Assembly (NCBI GenBank): GCA_008508345.1
Contig: QNGE01002978.1
Span: 29,294 to 93,293, forward strand
Source: Paragonimus westermani
Taxonomy: Eukaryota; Platyhelminthes; Trematoda; Plagiorchiida; Troglotrematidae
DNA: 64,000 nt
Direction: 5' to 3'
Shown here: positions 12,501 through 25,600 of the stretch, one piece after another
Layout: each line of letters starts with the position of its first letter
Numbering within the stretch: the first letter of the stretch is position 1
Notes under the pieces: model-generated
What the model saw: the letters and a program-made list of their open reading frames with translations, nothing else
Told to the model about the DNA's origin: nothing
Databases searched by the model: none
Position numbers and translations under genes: made by a program

Positions 12501-12782
12501 GAAATTACCGAGCGACAAAAAAATAACCAGGTGATGTAATCAGGTTAACTTCGGTTCATAACTCTATGGTTTAGTGGGTGCACTCCAGAGAAAGTCAGTC
12601 TAATTTGTTTAAAAATATGCACATACATATATAAACAATGAAAAGATGAACGATTTGTTCCTACTCCATACGTCACATTCTACAGAAAAGATTCTTAGTA
12701 GGATTTCTGTGTAACACTTGGAGGGTTTAGTGTGGGCGATATGCTGTTGGACACCGCTCCGAACCAGATGAAAACACGGAAT
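12501..12782. other. Upstream flank of EFH-B
   Basis: This is about 280 bp between the acceptor and the first SINE copy. No convincing TATA box or other promoter element was seen. Confidence 0.4.
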
Positions 12783-13168
12783 ATTTTCAAGTTGAACATC
12801 ATGCACATTTGATCGCAGCGTTCGCATTCAGATAGACTTTCCAGCCAGCCTCTTTTGAAAACAAGCACTAGACTCGAGTTTCACTCCCATTAGAGCCCGT
12901 CAGTAGTGCATATCCTTGCCACGGCCGGGATTTGAACTCCGGACATTCCAATCATGAGGCAACCGTGTTAACCACTGCACCATTGACCTCACATTCGGCA
13001 CGACCGAATTATCAAATCTGAACGCTCAACAACTCTCGCTTGTGATCAATGATCAGGTTGCCCGATCGTCTCGAGAGGAGACACAGTAACTGTCCTGTTA
13101 ACTCCAATCGATAACCCCGCGATTAGAACTTCCGAGACAGGTCGATATAACTGAACTCATCGAAACTG
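12783..13168 (-). mobile_element. tRNA-derived SINE, nearly complete copy
   Basis: On the minus strand there is an RNA polymerase III A box (TGGTGCAGTGGT, 12982-12971) and a B box (GAGTTCAAATC, about 12940-12929), followed by a tRNA-unrelated body ending near CAACTTGAAAAT. Upstream of the A box lies a module that includes TCTCGAGACGATCGGGC. The copy is non-coding and would depend on a partner LINE for movement. The family name is not known to me. Confidence 0.75.
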
Positions 13169-13435
13169 CAAGGTCAACTTGAAAATAAAGCAAATCCTCG
13201 ACTACTCATTAGTAATCTAAAATATCGCCTTGCAGGTTTAATGAAATTAGAGATTTCGACCTGTCTTGGAAGTCCTAATCGCGGGGTTATCGATTGGAGT
13301 TAACAGGACAGTTACTGTGTCTCCTCTCGAGACGATCGGGCAACCTGATCATTGATCACAAGCGAACGCTGCGATCAAATGTGCATGATGTTCAACTTGA
13401 AAATAAACTGAATCCTCGACTACTAATCCATAACC
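13169..13435 (+). mobile_element. SINE copy in opposite orientation, tRNA part deleted
   Basis: A short 3' tail (CAACTTGAAAATAAAG...) at 13173-13205 is followed by the 5' module from about 13232 and the SINE 3' body to about 13430. The tRNA-like centre is missing: the sequence jumps from CACAAGCGA directly to ACGCTGCGATC. With the minus-strand copy it forms a hairpin of about 105 bp arms (about 13020-13125 against 13262-13366). Confidence 0.7.
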
Positions 13436-16400
13436 TTACTTATAACCAGGTTATTAAGACACAAGTGTCTGTATTGAACAATATTTCCGACAGCTAACTG
13501 AAGCGGAATCTAGGCCCATATATGTTGTGGGAATAATGTGCTGCAAACCGTTGCTTGCTACGACCACGAACACAACTACTGTTGTCAGTAATTAGGAGAA
13601 AACAGAGTAACTACTTCGTTCCCCACGCAGTGCAAAATTTTTAACATAGTTGCTGGTACAGCCATATAGGGAGGACAGATTCCTCTCCGGCTGCTAAAGT
13701 TAGCTGATGAACTCTGAAATATTTAGGTACCCAAATAGATGTCCTGACAATAGCAGCTACCGTAAAAATAAATTTCGTGTTTCATTGTAGAGCATACACT
13801 CAGGAGAGACCAGTAGGCGAGCAACCCCACCCTATTCGGGGTCTCAATAAGTGTACATATATATATATAAAGTAATGCGTTCTACGCTTTGCTGATGTCT
13901 TGGCAACCGAAAACATTAATTCTGCCTCAAGTGTTTAACGTCAGATCGTGACAATGCTTGAGTACGATTCAGTTTTCTGAGTTTTCATTTTCGTTATCTG
14001 GAAGTCTTCCGAATTGTAACTTTTAGTTTGTAAGTTTCAGAGAACATCCCATCAGAAGGCAAGGATCCATATCCTTGTTCTTATTAGAAATTTACATTGT
14101 GTACCTGTTTAGGCGAACGAAGCTACAACCTTGCATTTTTCTTTGTAATACACGAGTTCAGCACACCAAATGAGTGAACATACGACTGAGTCAGATAATT
14201 CCGTTGGTAAGTTTGTATCAGCCAAACTGGATAATTACTGAGCGTTCCAAATCATCTTGACTTAAATATTGTATGTTCTGCTTGATTATACCCTATGTTA
14301 TCAAAATACAAAATGAGTCTACAGTTTAAGGAATACTGTGTGCGAACTAATCAGTCGGAGTCTAAAAAACGTACTCACTGCTTACATTTGGGCCTCTCAT
14401 TCCCCTGAAACACAATTAACGACTTGGTCAAGATGGAGAATTCGCCTCTTTGTTGAGACATTTCATCTACAGTGATTGACACATCCTTAACAGATTAATG
14501 GAAAAGTTTGATTATTACACGACTTCGTGAGTGTAAATGGAACTCATCAGATCCCGGTAATTACCCTCCGGTTATAACTTTTTTCATTTTTTGTGTGTCA
14601 CCAATGAAAACAATGGCTACCTGGTTTTATTACACCTTGTGAATTAGAAACTGCAAAGTAAGTGAGGTGTTATGAACTGAAAATGTCAATATCCAATTAG
14701 TACTTCTGCCACAAACTAGCAATAGTGAAGAATATACGTACAACCTCCCGCTTGAGCTGAGTGGTGACAGCAAGACCCAACCTACCAAGAGAATGAGCAA
14801 GTTCATTTAGCTTATAAGTCGATAATATGCACTTATCACATTCCATTGGGACTTTTCAAAACCAAGCAGTTTATCTACAGTATACGGTTTATCACTGGCA
14901 TCCACATATTGGCTACGCTTTGAAGTTACTTCGGTCATAATTTGTGCTCTATAACGCATCAGCACAGTGATCGATACGACAGCTGACGCCATGTTACCTT
15001 AATGATTCCCTTCTTTTAGTTGAAGCTTCTGGTAAAATCAACATACTGTGCAATTGCATGAGTTTCGAAGATTTCGGGTTAGTAATTTTGCGCGTTAAGG
15101 TATACCAGAGAGAGAAAGTTACATGGGAACTTTTTGAAACCTAAGGTCACTGTGCATAAGTTCTGTGGGTTGTTGTGCGCTGAGAACATTAACTTCCAGG
15201 CCTAGGTCATGGTTTTTAATAGATGAATAACGCTAATCAGAGGAAGACGAGATTTCGACGACATCACGCTCTGGACTTCATGTACATGTCGTTCTCCTGC
15301 ACTCTCAAATTGAAGGAACCGTCGTAACTTGAACGTTATCGTTACGCGTCAGCTGGGAAAGTGCCATACGGTCCACTAAAATACTGACTTCCCACAATGA
15401 AAAATAAAAGGCCATGCGACTTGTTTTTGCCTAATCTTTTTTACTTCCAATGAGGTGCTTTTATATGAAGATTTACTTTTCAGTACGCAGCGGTCAGTTT
15501 GAGTGTCACTGTGGCGGTTAGGCGTGAGACTGTGGAACGAAGCTATCTCATACACGCACAAACCATCAGTAACAATTCCAGGTATCAACAACAAAAGTAT
15601 GTAAGGTCTCGTCGGCTACTGGAATGGCAAACGAATGTTATTCCTTGGTCCAAAATATCAGAAGTCCACGTTTATTGAATCTCCCAGAGAAGAATGTCTC
15701 TGTAAACAACTACTCATAGACCTAACCCCTAAAATTTGCACCTACCTTCAATATAAGTCTGCACATATTTTTCCCTCGCTACTAGTTTTACTTACAAGCC
15801 AATTTATTACATTTGGCGCTGAACACTAACATACCACCTATTTTTCGTCTAGTACGATGAGGAGTGACTGAGCTAGAGGCGGTCCCACTAATGATGAAGT
15901 GAAGAGATAGCTGAATTTTTCAGAGGGGGCACTAAAGCTATTTTTTCATCTCAAACTATTCCATGCTAACCAAATGCATCTTCATGTTTCAGGGTGTAAG
16001 ACAGTCGCAAAGAATAATGTCGACTTCCGTCTTACGCTTAACTAATGCCTAATGACTTATTTATCCCATATTCTCTTGAAGTAAGTGTTTATTTTCATTT
16101 TATTCCGCAGAATGTTTGGATTCCAAGATCCTAATTGAAGCAACCGTTGTTCAAATTGGCTAAATTAGGTGCTGAATACAGCCAACTATGGGTATGCGAA
16201 CCATTTTAAAACTCAGGACCAAAAGTCAAAGACCAGCCCTGATAACTGGACTTAAATTTGAGTCAAAGTTGTTCGGAGAAATAAGCTATCTACATCACCC
16301 AACGAGTGGCCTTCTAGTAACATGATAATATTGCTGTCCGATAGCTAACTTGGCTTATTAGATTTAATATCTTGTGACAGAACACTACGTCTTGCTGAAA

Positions 16401-19400
16401 CCGTTGTCATCCAATGGCTGCAACCAATCTTGTGGAATCAGCACCGTTGTTTTATAGGGCTGTCGCTTTTGTGGTAGCGAAATTGATTGTGAAGATGACA
16501 TTGCCTCTACATGTGTTGGTCACTTAGGAAGATTCGATAGGGTAATAAAACATTCTTGAAATGATGAGGCCGCAAAGTCAGCTTAAATTCTTCTTAATTC
16601 AAGTGTTTATCAATAAAGTAGCTTTTGGTTAGTTGAGTTCACTTTGAACACTGAGTTGCGAAATAGGTCTATTTCAAAATTAATTAGACAAGAATAACCG
16701 GAAGTACGGTATGGTTCAGTTACATTTTATGTGAAATAAAAACTACCAAATTGTAATCGTTAATGGCTAACATTAATTCTAACACGCTTTGACATATACT
16801 CGTCAACATACTGTTAATCGGTTTATCTAGGATCAACACATAAGTAGGGGACACTATACACATTTAGAGCAAAGTGAGAAGTCAGGGATCACTAACTACG
16901 GACAAACAAATAGTATCATCGTTAGACGTTTGAAGCGGTTCATGTTTTGCTGATTGTGAGAACTCACCGAACCTGGACATATTGATTATTACTGAGTTTG
17001 TAACTGAGCGGTGCAATAAAAGACACAGTAAGTTCTAACTATAGACTGTTATCCACCACACGTGAGCTAAAGCGTTTCTTGACTATTGTGGCATACCCCA
17101 TGTTTGCCAGGTCACAAACGTTATCTTTGCAGTATTGATGCAAACTCTACTCAAGTGAACCTTATGGTTTCAAGTTAAAGGTGGCTGAGTTGCTAAGTAA
17201 AACAACGTTATAAGTTCGACTTGCAGTCCACCTTTATGGAAAGCGTTATATTGATAGGTGCTTCATTCTTGTCAAAAAATGCAAACTGATTTAAAACCCG
17301 TCATTTTGTATGATGAATATAGTAGAAACCAACCTGCTTCGAATCAACTTTGTTCAGTGTGATTCGTAAATTCCTGGTTTAAATATCACATGGAAACTGA
17401 CTTGCTTGTAGAAACCGCTTTGAACCAGTGAAGTTAGAAGCCTGTCAGTTTTTAATCGATTCAACTGGTGTAAGGCGGCCGCTAATTGTCTTCTGATTTA
17501 CAGGAACTGCACACTGAGTGTGGAATGTTCTTCATGTGAGTTGCTAAAACTGATCAGATATAACCAAAGCTGTTTACCACAAACGGCGGATACCCTTATT
17601 CTAGAACATACTTTGGATGAATCAATAGGCAGAACTTAGTAAAAGTGAGGCGAAACACCGTTTGATAAAACGAGCAGTGGTGAATACGTCTTTCCTGTAC
17701 GGTAAAAACGTGACAAAATACAGCTCAATGAACACACTGAAGTGGTTAATCACACGGTTTCACCACTAGCATTGCGTCAAGTGATTCAGTCATTTCTTGA
17801 ATTGAACGATTGATTCTCAGAGCGACACATGGCAGCTCAAACATAAAAGACTTTGAATTGAATATAGACGAATTCTTAGGCCGCTTGGTGTTCATACACA
17901 ACTGAAGTTTATAAGAAACGCTTTTATGTGACTTGAACCGTAGGAGAGTAATCCCGCACAGTTTCAAAAAATTCATGATAAAAAAATTATTGTAGATGAG
18001 GGAGCCTTCAGAAGTGTCTAATTAAGATAGATTTCTTCAACTCTCTGTATACCAGCTGAGCAGAATCGGAGACTTTCGCTGTTTTTTCTCACTGGGCAAA
18101 CCTGTTTAAAGAAGGAACAGTTGATAGTATTTTGATTTTCTTATATTTTAATATATCTTTGTGAGTGGTAGTCACGAAGATAAATAGAACAGCGAGAAAG
18201 TCAAGAACGGCTGTGATTCAATGGATCCATTCAACCATCGGTAAACTTGATTTGAACTGACCTGACCTTACTGTTCAGTCTAGAGTATTTCATCGGGAAG
18301 TGCCGTCAATTTCGGTCTCTCATTAAGTACCGACACCGACTGTGCTGATCGTAACAAGGGCCCGGCGATTTTCCGTGGTGTGCGTTACAGTAAGTGAGGA
18401 TGAAACAACACTACTCCATAACCTCTGTCCCACTTTTTGTGTATACTCTGTCGACCGTGGCAGTTTGTCCGTTCTGGAACTGGTAATAGCTTCTCTACGC
18501 TTGTAAAGTCTAAGGGCGGCTTTTTCTATCGTTTTTGATGCTCGCTTTTGACATGTTCCAAAGTTTCGCATTTTTAACTGAAAGGAATGAAAGAAGCGTC
18601 AACATATTTCCATGCATATCTTTCTTCGTTGTTGGTGATATGCGTCAAAGAAACTTACTGTCGTACATTCATGAAGCACAGATTTTTACCTATCTTCACA
18701 CCGCGTGTGTACATATTACGTTCGGGAGACAGAAGCATTCATCTTGTGGTCACCATCCGGTTCGTTTTACAGTTACTGTCATGAGTCTGATTAGCCCTCA
18801 GGACGAAGTGTCTGTCAAATCCGGCAGGACCGGCAGACCATACATTCTTACTCTTTTCTTGTCAGATGGCCAGACAGGCAAGTGAACTGTCACTATTAGG
18901 ACATAAATTTTCACCGGCCCACCGTGGTGCAGCATGTGCGTCACGTTCAAACAGTTGCATGTTCATATTCAACTCTGGTGGTCAATGTGTTCGTCTTCAA
19001 AAGTGATCGAATAAATGCAATCATTCTTAGAGACAGGAGGCATCTAGAACCGAACCTGCATCACCTGGTGCTTTCATTATCTTTGCGAACGAATCGTATT
19101 TAATCTATTAAGGACGATGCAGTTATTTACACATCGTTAGGGATACACTTTTGGAAAGCTTCTTCAGAAAACCTTAAAAATACTCACGATCTTCGACTCT
19201 GTTAGGTAAAGACCATTATTCTTTTCCTTGGTTGTCTATTGAATGTTCTATACTATCCATGGAATGGTGCTCATAAAACGCTTCTCTAACAACTTCTTGA
19301 TGTAGAGCGGTTAAACTGTCTTCGTTTGATGGTCATTGGATTGTCACGGTCAACCGACTTCAGCTCTGCAATTTTGTCACCTAGCGCATCCTTAGAAAAA

Positions 19401-19931
19401 ACACTGAAAATGAATGTTGTCAATTAAGAAACAAGCTCACGACGTAGGGAAGTTGTTTCATTATGGAAATAAACCCTCCAAAACCACATAAGAAGCACCG
19501 TGGAAACAAAGAGTATGGCAATCTTGTCACAGTGAACCCGATTTATTGGCATCCTAAGTAGGCTTCACATTGCTCTGGTAAAGACCAACCTGATCTGAGC
19601 CAAACTTATGAGCCTGACCCGATGTTTTTTTCTTAGTTCTGAGAGAGATCAGTCATTAGACTTATTTCGGTTGGGCAAGGGTGCATTTGACCTTGTGTAA
19701 ATGACCCTGGCTAGTCAGAGGTTGCAACAGGTTTGAAATCATTGGTCGGGTCGCTTTCCTGTTCACTAGTCATCCTATTGCATTTTTGTGTACTCCATCC
19801 TTATAACGTTCGGGTCCCTGAATTCTCTTTTCGTTTCCACTAAAACTATTGTACAGTAAGATACTCTGTGACCCCACTTCATCCAACAAGGAATTCGATG
19901 TTGAGAAACCTTTGGTCCACACCTAGTCTGT
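13436..19931. other. Intergenic region, no recognised gene
   Basis: About 6.5 kb. Open frames here (for example 14807-14992 -, 15376-15594 -, 17746-17976 -, 18323-18571 -, 18535-18885 +, 19775-20017 -) have no domain, splice context or composition that I can support as coding. A short (AT) run lies at 13857-13869. No EF-hand loop was found on either strand. Confidence 0.55.
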
Positions 19932-22633
19932 AATCTACGACTAGATTCACTTTCGACGTCCACTCTAACTTTAAACACCAGTTCACAAGTGTAAATTACT
20001 TCCCTATTAACGGACACCCTGCTCTATAGTAGGGCTTTGCGAAGAATCAGATTTGGGGGTATGATCAGTTAATTCCATTATTCACGTTTCGTTTTATTCC
20101 AATGGAATCGGATACTGTTATATTCTGGTCTACCTAAGCGTGATCCATTGAATGTACGTCAAAGCTATTAAATCTGACTACCGTCTGATTATCGATGAAG
20201 GCTGAGTCAATTTAAAACAGAAAATATCAAGATCGACTTTCTAGGCTTCAATCGCAAATACAGAAAAGCGGAAAATTTACCATTACGATTTCCCACAGCT
20301 TGGGTGATAAAAACCCCAGACTACTGGATACAAATCTGAACTATCATCCCGATGCTAAATGGAAAGCCAGCGCTGATTAGCCATCGAAGCTGAAACTGAA
20401 CAAATCCACCTAGATCGAACCAGTGATATAAAATTCTCATGTGAGCACGAGAAAAAATGTACACCACCGACAAATATTGTGTAGCTAAAGTAACGACCAA
20501 TCTGTTACTTGGTGCGCAGATTCTTAAATTCTTGATGCGACGGTCATGTCTGCGTACAATGAAGCCAAACTCAGAAAACTAATGTGAGTGAAACTGAACT
20601 GAATATTTGCGAAAATTCAACAGGAACAGAGTCCGAGTGAAGGAGGATTTATATAACCACTAGAATAGGTCGGTGCATTAACGTTGGGAAACTACCCGAA
20701 GTGATAAGAAAGAAAAATATTGAAAACGCTTGAAGTGGAAAGAATAAACAACATATGATATGATGGAACCACGTGGCAAGAGAATAAAACGACTGTACCG
20801 CAGAACAGCATCACCAGAAAAACTCGGCGATCAACGGAAAAAGTAGCAGTCCATGTAAAATTCCTCCAAGAAGAAACAAGGTACACGGTATAATTTTGTC
20901 AACAAGATTTCAATAACACAATAGCAACGTAACCCGATAGAACGCTACTAGTACCAGTAAGACAGATATGAAGTGAAGCAAGATTGCCACCTGAATTTGT
21001 GTAGGTTCATCAGGGGCAAAGCATGGATTGTGTAATAAGCCGACCAAACGATGACGTGAAAAGCGAAACAATGCGTCAGACCTGGACTATCACACATGCA
21101 AAAGTCCATGGATAAATATGACCCAGTCGGGAAGGACACATAGAATGAGGCGGATCAGGATGTGGAATAAGTCTCTCCGGATGGGCGTGGAATCTCAAGC
21201 TGAGCAGACCGATCAAAGCGGTCAGACATGGATCAGATGGATGGATCAGGTTCAGATCAGTCGTATAACTCATCTTGTCCAACGGTTGATCACAACCATC
21301 CAAGTGTCGGAAACAAGCAAGTTCATTGATAATTTTACCAAGTAGTAAAAGAAACCTGTTCTCGTAAATGCACGTACACATATTCTCCGGTTCGGTGGGC
21401 AAGTGAGGGTGTGGACACACGATCTGTTTCGTGAGGTTTAGATACAAGACTTAAGTTTGAGTCCATCGTCTTCTCAGTGTAAACGAAAACAACCTGAGTA
21501 AAAACACAGTCTTCCACCGGCATGCTGACGAACACTGAACTTAACTGTCCGCAACAAAACCGTGAAGCATGAGCAGTGCCATTGAAGCTGATCTCAGTTT
21601 CTTATCGATTGAAACCATGAGCGATGCTAAGCTGCAGTGAATTTCCGTCGTCACGTGGTCAACGACTGAGGAACAGAGAGAACACTTTGTAAACACCAAA
21701 TGCATTTCAGTCGAATATTATTACACCATTATATGTGTACCGATTCGTATTCACATCTGGTTAATGCACAGTATCGCATGGGGAAAAGACCTACATCCCC
21801 TGTATCATCTCTCTTCTCAAATTATTTACAATACGGATTGTAAAACAGTTGAGAAGTGCAATAGTGTGAACAGTTTTACGTCATCTTCATCATTCACAAC
21901 AACATCACAATCATCAGATAGCCCTGAATCCAGAACGTGTCATGAGAGCTTAGAGCCTCATCTCGAAGCCGCACAAGTTGATCGCTCTCGTTTATTTCAA
22001 ATCGCCTTACTGCAGGATGCAACGCAAATAAACGACGCTGAAGGAGAAGTTCGTCGGAAACCGACTCCCTAAACCCCACACACCTTGATCACGTCACTGG
22101 CTTCACATCAGATGAATGCATGTTCGGGTTTATTCCACAAACCAAAGGGTGGTTCGTGGATCAGCCTCTCTAATTTATATCAGCCTGATGGAAGTCAGTC
22201 CATATATAACACGCCGGAACAGATTTCAGGATAAACGGTATGCTACTGATAAGTAGTGTGGCAGATTTCATGAGGTAGAAGATTCAATTGTGAGAACTCC
22301 AGTCTGGGTTCTTCAAACCAATGCAATTCCAATGCTCAACAGTGGCCTCAGGAGGTTTCGATGTGAGCTGTTTAGGACACATCTCGCTTAGGTGGTCAAT
22401 TCCGTAGATCACCCAATCGATACCACATTAAACTGGAAGCTGGGTGAGCGACGGTAGGAACGTGAAATACCAGTTTCCTGTATGTCTTCGTAGCAGAGAC
22501 GATAGGGCGATTGCTGCGTCTGGGCATATCATTCCTGTCGCTGGTTCGAGTGTATTCGGGGTTCAGAGTGTTCATAATTCGGTTTCTCTTGAATGCGTAT
22601 ATAGGTTACTGGTTAGCAAATTATGTGCGCTCA
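19932..22633 (+). repeat. Large inverted repeat, left arm (2.7 kb)
   Basis: This arm is the reverse complement of about 28400-31101; positions pair so that the two coordinates sum to 51033. Across sampled stretches the arms are nearly identical, with one mismatch seen at 21572/29461 and another at 22519/28514. The outer edge is sharp (19932/31101). The inner edge decays over the last 80 bp or so, including small indels. No target-site duplication was found beside the outer edges. It could be terminal repeats of a large element, a recent inverted duplication kept alike by gene conversion, or an assembly artefact. Confidence 0.9.
21764..22072 (+). other. Unrecognised 102-codon reading frame in left arm
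   Basis: I do not recognise this protein. It starts MHSIAWGKDLHPL and has a Ser/Thr-rich centre (SFTSSSSFTTTSQSSDSPES) and an acidic, helical C-terminal part ending EVRRKPTP. An identical copy lies at 28961-29269 on the minus strand. It is the most coding-like frame in the arms, but overlapping frames on the other strand (21894-22079) are also open, so it may be chance. Confidence 0.25.
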
Positions 22634-25600
22634 ATTATTCGTTGCCCACACTCTAGTAGTTCTGCATTACGCATTACCGAGGATTAAGGAAAACTCTATG
22701 CCTTTCGATTCTTTTAGTCAAGTAACAAAACCGCCGCATGTTTGAATTGGGTGCATTTCGAAGTATTCAGTATACATGCTCCAGTCGCTGCTGGTTCAAA
22801 CTTACCTTCACTGACACAATACGGTTTGAACGAAAGACCAATTAACGGTGAACATTAAATGTATATGATGCACACACCTTTTGATTCAGTTCAGAAAAAT
22901 CCTTCGCCTTCACAGTTTTGTTTTGTTTCTCAGTAGTTTGAAATTTCCGGTTCCTCGCTATAAATTCAGAGTATATCTGACTCGACGTTGAGTCACTCGG
23001 CTAGAGAGACGCCGCTGACAACTAGGTGTGTTACAGTACAATGCCTGGTGTAGAAAACGCCTTATCTGTGTAGGAAAAACCAGTGAACTGAGGGTACCAC
23101 CACTGTCAGCTGCGTGTACATGAAGCAACATTATGAATGGCTTTTTGACTGTAATGTGTCTAGTCTAACAGTAATGAGCCAATAGATAGAAGCGAATATC
23201 ACGTCATCAAGCCTACCGAGATGAATACATACCTGGTTTCGTTTTTGGATCGCAGAACTATCATTGCAAGTCCGATTTCCGGGATCTTCCCCTAACGTTA
23301 TCTGCATTTCTACTCTCTTATTTCATGTGCGACGTTGAGTTTGTCTACTTACATTATTTCACTGAGACTCGGTCCGTTCTGCCATGTCGGCAATAATTAT
23401 TATGCTTTTGTCTGTTCCTTACGACTATTCTATGTCACTAATAGAATAAAGTTTAATTATAAATTCTCTTATACGGTAATTCCTTGTTCTTATAACTAAT
23501 TCAGATAGCGATTGATCTGAAGGCAGACTGGACAGTAGTTTTACAGGTTGCATTATGATTTACCTGATAGGTGCGTTGTACACAAGTTTTGCCTTTTCAC
23601 ATTATTGACATTAGTCTTTTATCTTCTTCCAGGAAGTCATGAACAATGACTGCTTTCACTGAAATGGAATGCACTGACAACAGAATGAGAATTCGTGATA
23701 AGCTAAGAGTATGTGTGGAAAGATGTAGCTGTGTTATTTTCTGTCACAGTTTATTGGCGATCGACAGACTTAGTGGGAAGTAGCAGAAAATTCCGCCTAC
23801 ATTATTATGTCACGTGAAGCACTTATTGGTAAGAAGAACAAGACCGTAGGAAATCAGTTTTCGATTGCAACGTTGACATTTCAAATGTAATGCATTCAGC
23901 TGCCAGCGTTTTGTGAGGAGCAACCGGACGGTTCTCAGGCGCTGATATCCGGCAAGGTATCAGCGGATCGGGCATGCTCTATAAATCTGGCAGTTAAGGG
24001 ACATTGGAATCATATAAAAATCATTGTACTATTCATCACGAGTAACGTATGACCGGTAAATGAATCATGTCTAACTGATTCCGGGAAATATATCACAACA
24101 TATTAATCATGCGAACCACATAGTAGTTCTCAATTAATCTTCGATTCTTCCTTTCTCTCGTGTACAACTTCTGTGTTATTAGTTCCATGTAAGCATAAAA
24201 ATGCTGTCGAAGTTTTTTTCTTCCCGAATTGCTCGACTCCAGCATAACATTCGGATTGTCAAGATGTCTCATAAGTGAGCGCGGAGTGGTTCTCGCTAGA
24301 AACGCTACTCTATTGACTAGGTCTTAAAATTTGCTAACCTCACTTAAAAGCTAACTTATCGTATTGAATCACTCATAATCCTACAGAAGTATATATATTC
24401 AAGACTCAGGCGCGTTTGTGACTCTGGTATCCTCCTCTGTCAACTTGCAATGTACGCACAATTTTTGCTAAATTTAATGAACAAACCAGTGTTGAAATTG
24501 GTAATAGTTAGTGAGCAGAGAAGGCATGAATAGTGGTGAATTTGGTAGCTTGGATTGATGATTTCAGCATCTAGTTTTCCGCCGAACGTATCAATTAAAT
24601 CACAAACGCTTTATTACCAGAAGAAATGACATTATCAACACAAAAGACTCGGCAGTATGGTTTGTGAGTGTCGCTGAGCGTCCACTTGCATGTACAGTGT
24701 TGAGATGACCCTTAGATCCGATATCTGATTGGCTACTACTGGTTTTCACCGCTGAGATTATCTGTAATCTAACTGCTTACATCTGACCGTTGGCCGTGTA
24801 AACTTTTGGCCTTAAATCTGTTCGGTTGGTTATTTGTGCTTTCAAACTTCCGGCGGATCAGTCACATCTTTTAATGAGTATCTGTATGATTGGTTGTCTA
24901 TAGCTAATCCTCGAAAATTGTATTGGTGTTGACGTTTTTTGTTCAGTTGTGCGTCAATATTTGGTCATCGTCACAACTGCATTTCCTCAAATCATTCCCT
25001 ATCAGTTTTTCTTGGATGTTCACCAAACCAGCTGACAAAGATGAAGCTTCCAGGAATCCTCTCGAATGCTTGGTGTTTGCTTGCACAAGAATGTTTGTGG
25101 CGCTCTTGTTGGATGTATATCCAGTTTGGTCTTCGTGAACGGAGATCAACGCGAATTAGTCCAACATCTTGATGGCTAATCCGTGTTCATGTAATCGTGG
25201 TGATAGGTTTTGGCAGCCTTGCCCGATTTCATACCTGTCACAACCGTTGCACATGACTTTTACATCACGTTCTTTTATTCCGTTGACTTGAGATGTGTCT
25301 TTGTTTCAGAGTATTTTGCGTATGTTTACGGTTGGTTTTATACCACCATGCTGCCATGTGGTCTCAGGATTCTTACCGTCAATTTTAATCACTCACGTGC
25401 GTGAAAGAGCGTTCCATTTTGTTGACCGTTTGCAGCGTTCAGACCTTTTCGGTTTGTAACAGGCTACGTATGATGAAAAATCGTGAATATTCGTTGGGAA
25501 GTGATACCCGGTAGAAGCAGCTTTTTCTTTCTTCTGAGCTATGCAATGATATAATGTGTTCAGTCCTTCTAAGCAGAGTGCGGATACAGTGCTTTCTGTG

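Noticed and set aside
12309..12539. 76-codon plus-strand frame at the EFH-B start
   Set aside because: It is the antisense shadow of EFH-B exon 1.
12929..12982. A functional tRNA gene
   Set aside because: The A and B boxes are present, but the sequence continues into the SINE body and no complete cloverleaf with acceptor stem could be drawn.
18535..18885. 116-codon plus-strand frame
   Set aside because: No domain; it overlaps an 82-codon frame on the opposite strand and lacks splice context. Frames of this length arise by chance in 64 kb.
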